Below are positions 20,250 through 23,743 of a stretch of 23,743 nt of DNA, piece after piece. Source of the DNA: Porogramme epimiltina (taxonomy: Eukaryota; Basidiomycota; Agaricomycetes; Polyporales; Polyporaceae). A program made the position numbers and the translations under genes. Each line of letters starts with the position of its first letter. The stretch's first letter is position 1. Where the stretch lies: positions 1 through 23,743 of the forward strand of contig FTLJ01001202.1 of NCBI GenBank assembly GCA_900155495.1, read 5' to 3'. Below the pieces are notes generated by a model. It saw only the letters and a program-made list of their open reading frames with translations. It was not told the origin of the DNA and searched no databases.

Positions 20250-21660
20250 TGGGAAGTCGGCGAATCCTTTTCGTGCTGGTCGCTCGCCACCGCCGGCTGA
20301 TCGTGAAGCTTGTCGGGAGCTTGGGGAACGTCGTAGCGCAGAGGGAGGCCGCGAGCGTGGTGCGCCTGTAGGGGCAAGTATCGCGATGACACGCGCGAGG
20401 CGCATATACGAATGCGTTGAACGGGAAGCGCGAGCTCGGGGAGCCGATCCGTGCTAGTCGTTCGCCACGGTTGCGGGAGCCTGGGGAGGAGTCGTAGCGC
20501 CGCGCGCCGTGTGCCTGTAACGATACCGCAATGGCACAGACACGGCGCGGTGCGCAAATACGAATGCGCTGGGTGGAAAGCGCGTACTGGGTGGGCAACG
20601 CGCGGTCGCCATCGCGACGCACATGGACGTGCGCTGTGCCTGTTGATCCTTGCGGGGGCGCGGGTGGACCTTTCGAGGCAGGACGCTGCGGTGCATACAT
20701 GCACAGTTTGCGCTAGGTTTTTCTTTCGGGTCTGGGGGAATGGCGTAGCGCGCAGCGAAGGTGCTAGTGGGCGAGCGCGAGCGCTGAATGGGCCGTGCGC
20801 GATGCCCGTGCGAGTGCGCCGTGCCTGTTGATCCCCGCCCGCGCAGGCGACCCCTCGACGTCGGACGCGCAGGCGCGGTGCGCGCCGGGCGTTCTTTCGG
20901 GGTTGGATTCTGGGTGGCGAGCGCGAGCGACCATTGAGTGGGCCACGCACGGTCGCCAGCGCGGTGCACATGGGTGTGCGCCATGCCTGTTGATCCTTGC
21001 GTACGCGCGGGTGGACTTTTCGACGCTGGAGGCTGTGGCGCATGCGCGCGTAGCGTGTGCCTGGCGTTCGTCCGGGTTTGGGGGGAAGATATGGCGTACT
21101 ATGAACGTGGTGGGTGGCGAGTGCGAGGATAGGGTGAGTAGCGCGTGATGCCCTTTGATCCTTGCGTGTATGCTGATGGTCTTTTGGACGTCAAGTGTTG
21201 AGGCATGCGCGTGTGCAGTGTGTCCTAGGTGTTCCTTCGGGTTTGGGGAAGAGGCGTAGCATGGTATGAATATGCTGGATATATGGAATGGGCCGCGCGC
21301 GCTCACTGTTACGATGCACACGGGCGTGCGCTGTGCCTGTTGGTCCTTGCAGGTGCGCGGGTGGACCTTTCGATGTCGGACGCTGCGCTGCACGCGGGCG
21401 TAGTGTGCGCTAGGTGTTCATTCGGGTTTGGGGGGAAGGTATGGCGCGCGGTGAATGTGTTGGGCTCCGAGCGTGAGTATTGAGGGGGCCGCGCGCGCTC
21501 GTCATAGCGATGCACATGGGCGTGTACTATGTCTGATGATCCTTGCGTGTGTGCTGGAAGTCCTTTCCGGGTTGGACGCTGTGGCGTGCGCGTGTGCAGC
21601 CTGCACCATGCGTCCTCTCGGGTTTGAGGGAAAAGACAAAGCGCGCTACAGTAGAATCTG
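20250..21660. repeat. Degenerate tandem satellite, units about 160-196 bp
   Basis: The landmark TGTTGATCCTTGCG (with variants) recurs at 20641, 20826, 20988, about 21153, 21338 and 21534, spacings of 185, 162, 165, 185 and 196 bp. Each is preceded by a GATGCACATGGGCGTGCG-like word and followed by GGTGGACCTTTCGA-like and TTCGGGTTTGGGGG-like words. Bases 20250-20640 carry two older, more diverged units (GGGAGC-TGGGG-GTCGTAGCGC at 20315 and 20475). Long stop-free readings on the minus strand (up to 465 codons, 21043-19646) arise from this repeat structure and high GC; their Arg/Pro/Ala content argues against a protein. Unit length and sequence vary, so this is an old array. Confidence 0.85.
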
Positions 21661-22820
21661 TCCCAAGCGTGCGTGTGAGTTCTAATGTGGTAAGGCTTGA
21701 ACGCAATGGAAGCAAATACCTTGCGTGCAGCACATGGCAGATGGCGTAGGTTCTGTGTTGGGATGGCTCTTGGGGAACCTAGAAAGTCGCATCTGCCACC
21801 GCTCGGACGGAAGTGCGTCATGGACGCGGGAGGTGTCTGCGCGGGCGGGCTGGGAAGGGCGACGACGTCAGCGCGCCGTCAGAACGGGCATGACGCGTCT
21901 GTCTCGGCAGGCGAATCCCACCAGGCGCTGCGGGGTCGGGGAGGATCGAAGCTAGAGCAATATGGAATCCTCAAAGTACTATGGGCGCAAGGCGGACGGA
22001 AGGCACGTCGGTCGGGATGTAGATGAAGGCCCTCGAGCGAGAAGACGGCGGATGGCTACCGTCGGCTGGCCGACGGCGCTGCGGTTCCCGCGCGCCGCGA
22101 GGGGCGGGAGAACGCGTTCATTAATCGTGGCCGCGAGGCGGGAGGACGCGCGTCGGGTTGTGTTGTGTTCGCTGTTGGTAAGAAAGGTGCTGCGAACAGC
22201 GGACGACAGGGAGCCTCAAGGCGGGGAGGGGCGGACAGACGCCATCAGTGGGCTTGGGAGACATCATCAAATGATCATCTCGACAGCGTTCTTCCCGGCG
22301 TTGGCCATCGTCCCACCGCGAAGCCGTCCACCACGAAGCCGTCGAACTTCGCAGGGTCGACGTCGGCAGCTGGACGTGGACGTCAGCGTTCGACAAGAGA
22401 TGGTTCACGGAGTGGGAGCGTTCGGGCGGCGCAACTGCAGACGGTGCGCCACCACAGAAGAGTCGGGCCGCGTCGCCGCCGCACGGGATGGAAGGAGGAG
22501 AGGGAGCCGAGGGCGGAAGATTGGGTTCGGGGAGGGCGCCAGATAAGCAAAGGCCCAAGCGTGCCGGGCAAAAAAGAAGCTTGAGTTCTCGGCCGGGCAG
22601 CGTGAGGATGCGGGCGGACGCCTTCCCGAACTGGACAGTCGTCTTCTTTCTCCGCTCCGGGCGAGGCTTATGCGATGCCCGATCCGCCTACGGACCCCGC
22701 ATTCGGCCATGGCGGACCTCGCACGGCTCGAGGGCTTGAGAGCTGGCTGAGTGGGGGATCAAGACTACCAATAGCGTACATCTAAATTCGACACAAATCC
22801 CTCTGCTTGAGCATACATCC
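21661..22820. other. GC-rich stretch without a recognised gene
   Basis: Open frames on both strands are Arg/Ala/Gly-rich and show no motif. I see no tRNA, rRNA or repeat here apart from purine-rich words around 22480-22540. Confidence 0.45.
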
Positions 22821-22960
22821 ACCATCGAGAAGGCGAAGTTATACGATGTGTGCTGTACCGCAAAATCTTCCTGGTTCTGATTGAGTTGACGGACTCTCCG
22901 AAGATTTGATGGCACTCAAGACGGGGTGGCAGTAGCTACTACTTGTACAACTGGGTCTAC
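22821..22960. repeat. Dispersed ~150 bp repeat, copy A
   Basis: This copy begins with ACCATCGAGAAGGCGA at 22821. It runs through an ATCTTCCTGG word, then CTGATTGAGTTGACGGA, GAAGATTTGATGG and AGTAGCTACTACTTGTACA. The same words in the same order recur at 23127-23270 and 23293-23440. Confidence 0.8.
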
Positions 22961-23029
22961 GAGCTAAATTTGCATTGTCACTCCGACTCCACCGTGCCAG
23001 GAATGCGTCGTTGCTCCTCCAGAGTGCCT

Positions 23030-23047
23030 TCAGGCCGTCCGGCCTGA
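23030..23047. repeat. Perfect 8-bp inverted repeat with 2-base centre
   Basis: TCAGGCCG and CGGCCTGA flank a two-base centre between repeat copies A and B. A related word, TTGAGGCCGTCCGGCACCG, occurs at about 23640, so this segment seems to belong to the same repeat family. Confidence 0.7.
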
Positions 23048-23126
23048 GTGTTCGAGGCGAATAAGACCACTGCTCTTTCGCAAATAATGGTGCTGTTACA
23101 TCGTCTAAGGGATCGGTATTTGCTAT

Positions 23127-23270
23127 ACACATGTATCGTACAACAAAATTTCCTTCGTCTTGATTGAGTTGACGGAAAGTAAGTTCTTGAATCCTCGACG
23201 ATTTGATGGGACTTGAAAGCTGCCGTCGTGGCGGTAGCCGCTACTTATACAGCGCGAGCTGGGGGAGTGC
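23127..23270. repeat. Dispersed ~150 bp repeat, copy B
   Basis: Shares AATTTCCT, TGATTGAGTTGACGGA (23161-23176), GATTTGATGGGA and GTAGCCGCTACTTATACAGC with copies A and C. It has a small insertion after GACGGA and lacks the ACCATCGAG leader. Confidence 0.75.
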
Positions 23271-23292
23271 GGGTTACAGCACACCTTCGCCC

Positions 23293-23440
23293 ACCATCGA
23301 GAAGGCGATATGTACTGTGCTGCGAAATCTTCCTGGTCCTGATTGTGTTTACAGACTCTTCGAAGATTTGATGGGATGCAAAGTGGTAATAGTAGATACT
23401 ACTCATGCAGCTGCACCTGGGGGAGGGCCTCAGGTTTGAA
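23293..23440. repeat. Dispersed ~150 bp repeat, copy C
   Basis: Begins with ACCATCGAGAAGGCGA at 23293, 472 bp from the same word in copy A. It continues with AATCTTCCTGGTCCTGATTG, CTTCGAAGATTTGATGGGA and a GTAGATACTACT word. A partial fourth copy (GTGCTACTTATACAGCGGGAGCTGG) lies at about 23571-23595. Confidence 0.78.
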
Positions 23441-23743
23441 AGCTCTCGACCGAAAGCTAGAATTTCAGAATGCGTCATGAGACGTAAAAGCTGAAGGAGT
23501 GCATTCAAGCAGAGAACAAGTTTTACATAGGATGTATCCTATGTGTTGAATAATTACGAACACTACCGTCGTGCTACTTATACAGCGGGAGCTGGAAGAG
23601 CAGCGCCCCAGGTCTGCATTGATGTACCCCGGAGCGCTTTGAGGCCGTCCGGCACCGACACCGCCCGAACTCCATCACCGAGGGACACTGGTTACTCGAC
23701 CAAGACTGGCACTGGGCATGTACGGCCGCACGCCGTGATCGCC

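Noticed and set aside
19646..21043. Minus-strand open frame of 465 codons
   Set aside because: It runs through the tandem satellite, is Arg/Pro/Ala/Ser-rich, changes frame relative to the repeat unit and shows no domain. Its length follows from high GC and the repeats.
22121..22710. Overlapping open frames on both strands
   Set aside because: None has a recognisable motif or clear codon preference over its antisense partner.
1..23743. tRNA, rRNA, CRISPR array, or a viral or toxin gene
   Set aside because: I looked for T-loop words such as GGTTCGA-x-TCC, rRNA core words and evenly spaced short direct repeats, and found none that hold up. No viral or toxin gene was recognised.

Overview
The window looks like a GC-rich basidiomycete (Agaricomycetes-type) chromosome segment. 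The reasons are introns of about 47-56 bp with GT-AG ends, an N-terminally CxC1-like KDZ transposase gene, a FunK1-type fungal protein kinase, and a protein of a kind I recall as common in mushroom and polypore genomes. Gene density is low and most of the window is repeat-rich or decayed DNA.

Layout. 1-610: purine/pyrimidine low-complexity DNA, then a TATA-bearing promoter. 611-4028 (+): an apparently intact eight-exon KDZ transposase gene (1017 aa by my splice model). 4032-4406: two tandem copies of a ~192 bp unit directly behind it. 4407-5575: no supported gene. 5576-7171 (+): a four-exon, HMG-like/basic hypothetical protein, interrupted by a two-base N run that breaks the frame. 7190-9731: GC-skewed minisatellites, polypyrimidine tracts, G-quadruplex-type runs and short repeats. 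9732-10397 (-): a truncated copy of the N-terminal part of a TMEM135-like membrane protein. 10398-12316: no gene seen, but a very strong 18-bp-stem hairpin. 12317-12566 and about 13166-13713 (+): two decayed coding fragments; the first is unassigned, the second is the C-terminal part of dynamitin (dynactin p50) with two stops and a frameshift. 13861-14247: a possible small coding piece. 14845-17696 (-): an intact six-exon FunK1 kinase (861 aa by my model) with its own CCAAT/TATA promoter. 17765-20250: no supported gene, one 20-bp-arm hairpin. 20250-21660: a degenerate tandem satellite with units of about 160-196 bp. 21660-22800: no gene seen. 22821 to the end: dispersed copies of a second, ~150 bp repeat.

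Taken together this reads as an accessory, transposon-rich compartment. Two or three genes look functional (KDZ transposase, FunK1 kinase, perhaps the HMG-like gene). Fragments of ordinary housekeeping genes (TMEM135-like, dynamitin) sit between repeats and look like displaced, decaying copies. All splice models were made by eye from frame, phase and splice-site sequence; family names come from recognising motifs, not from a search.
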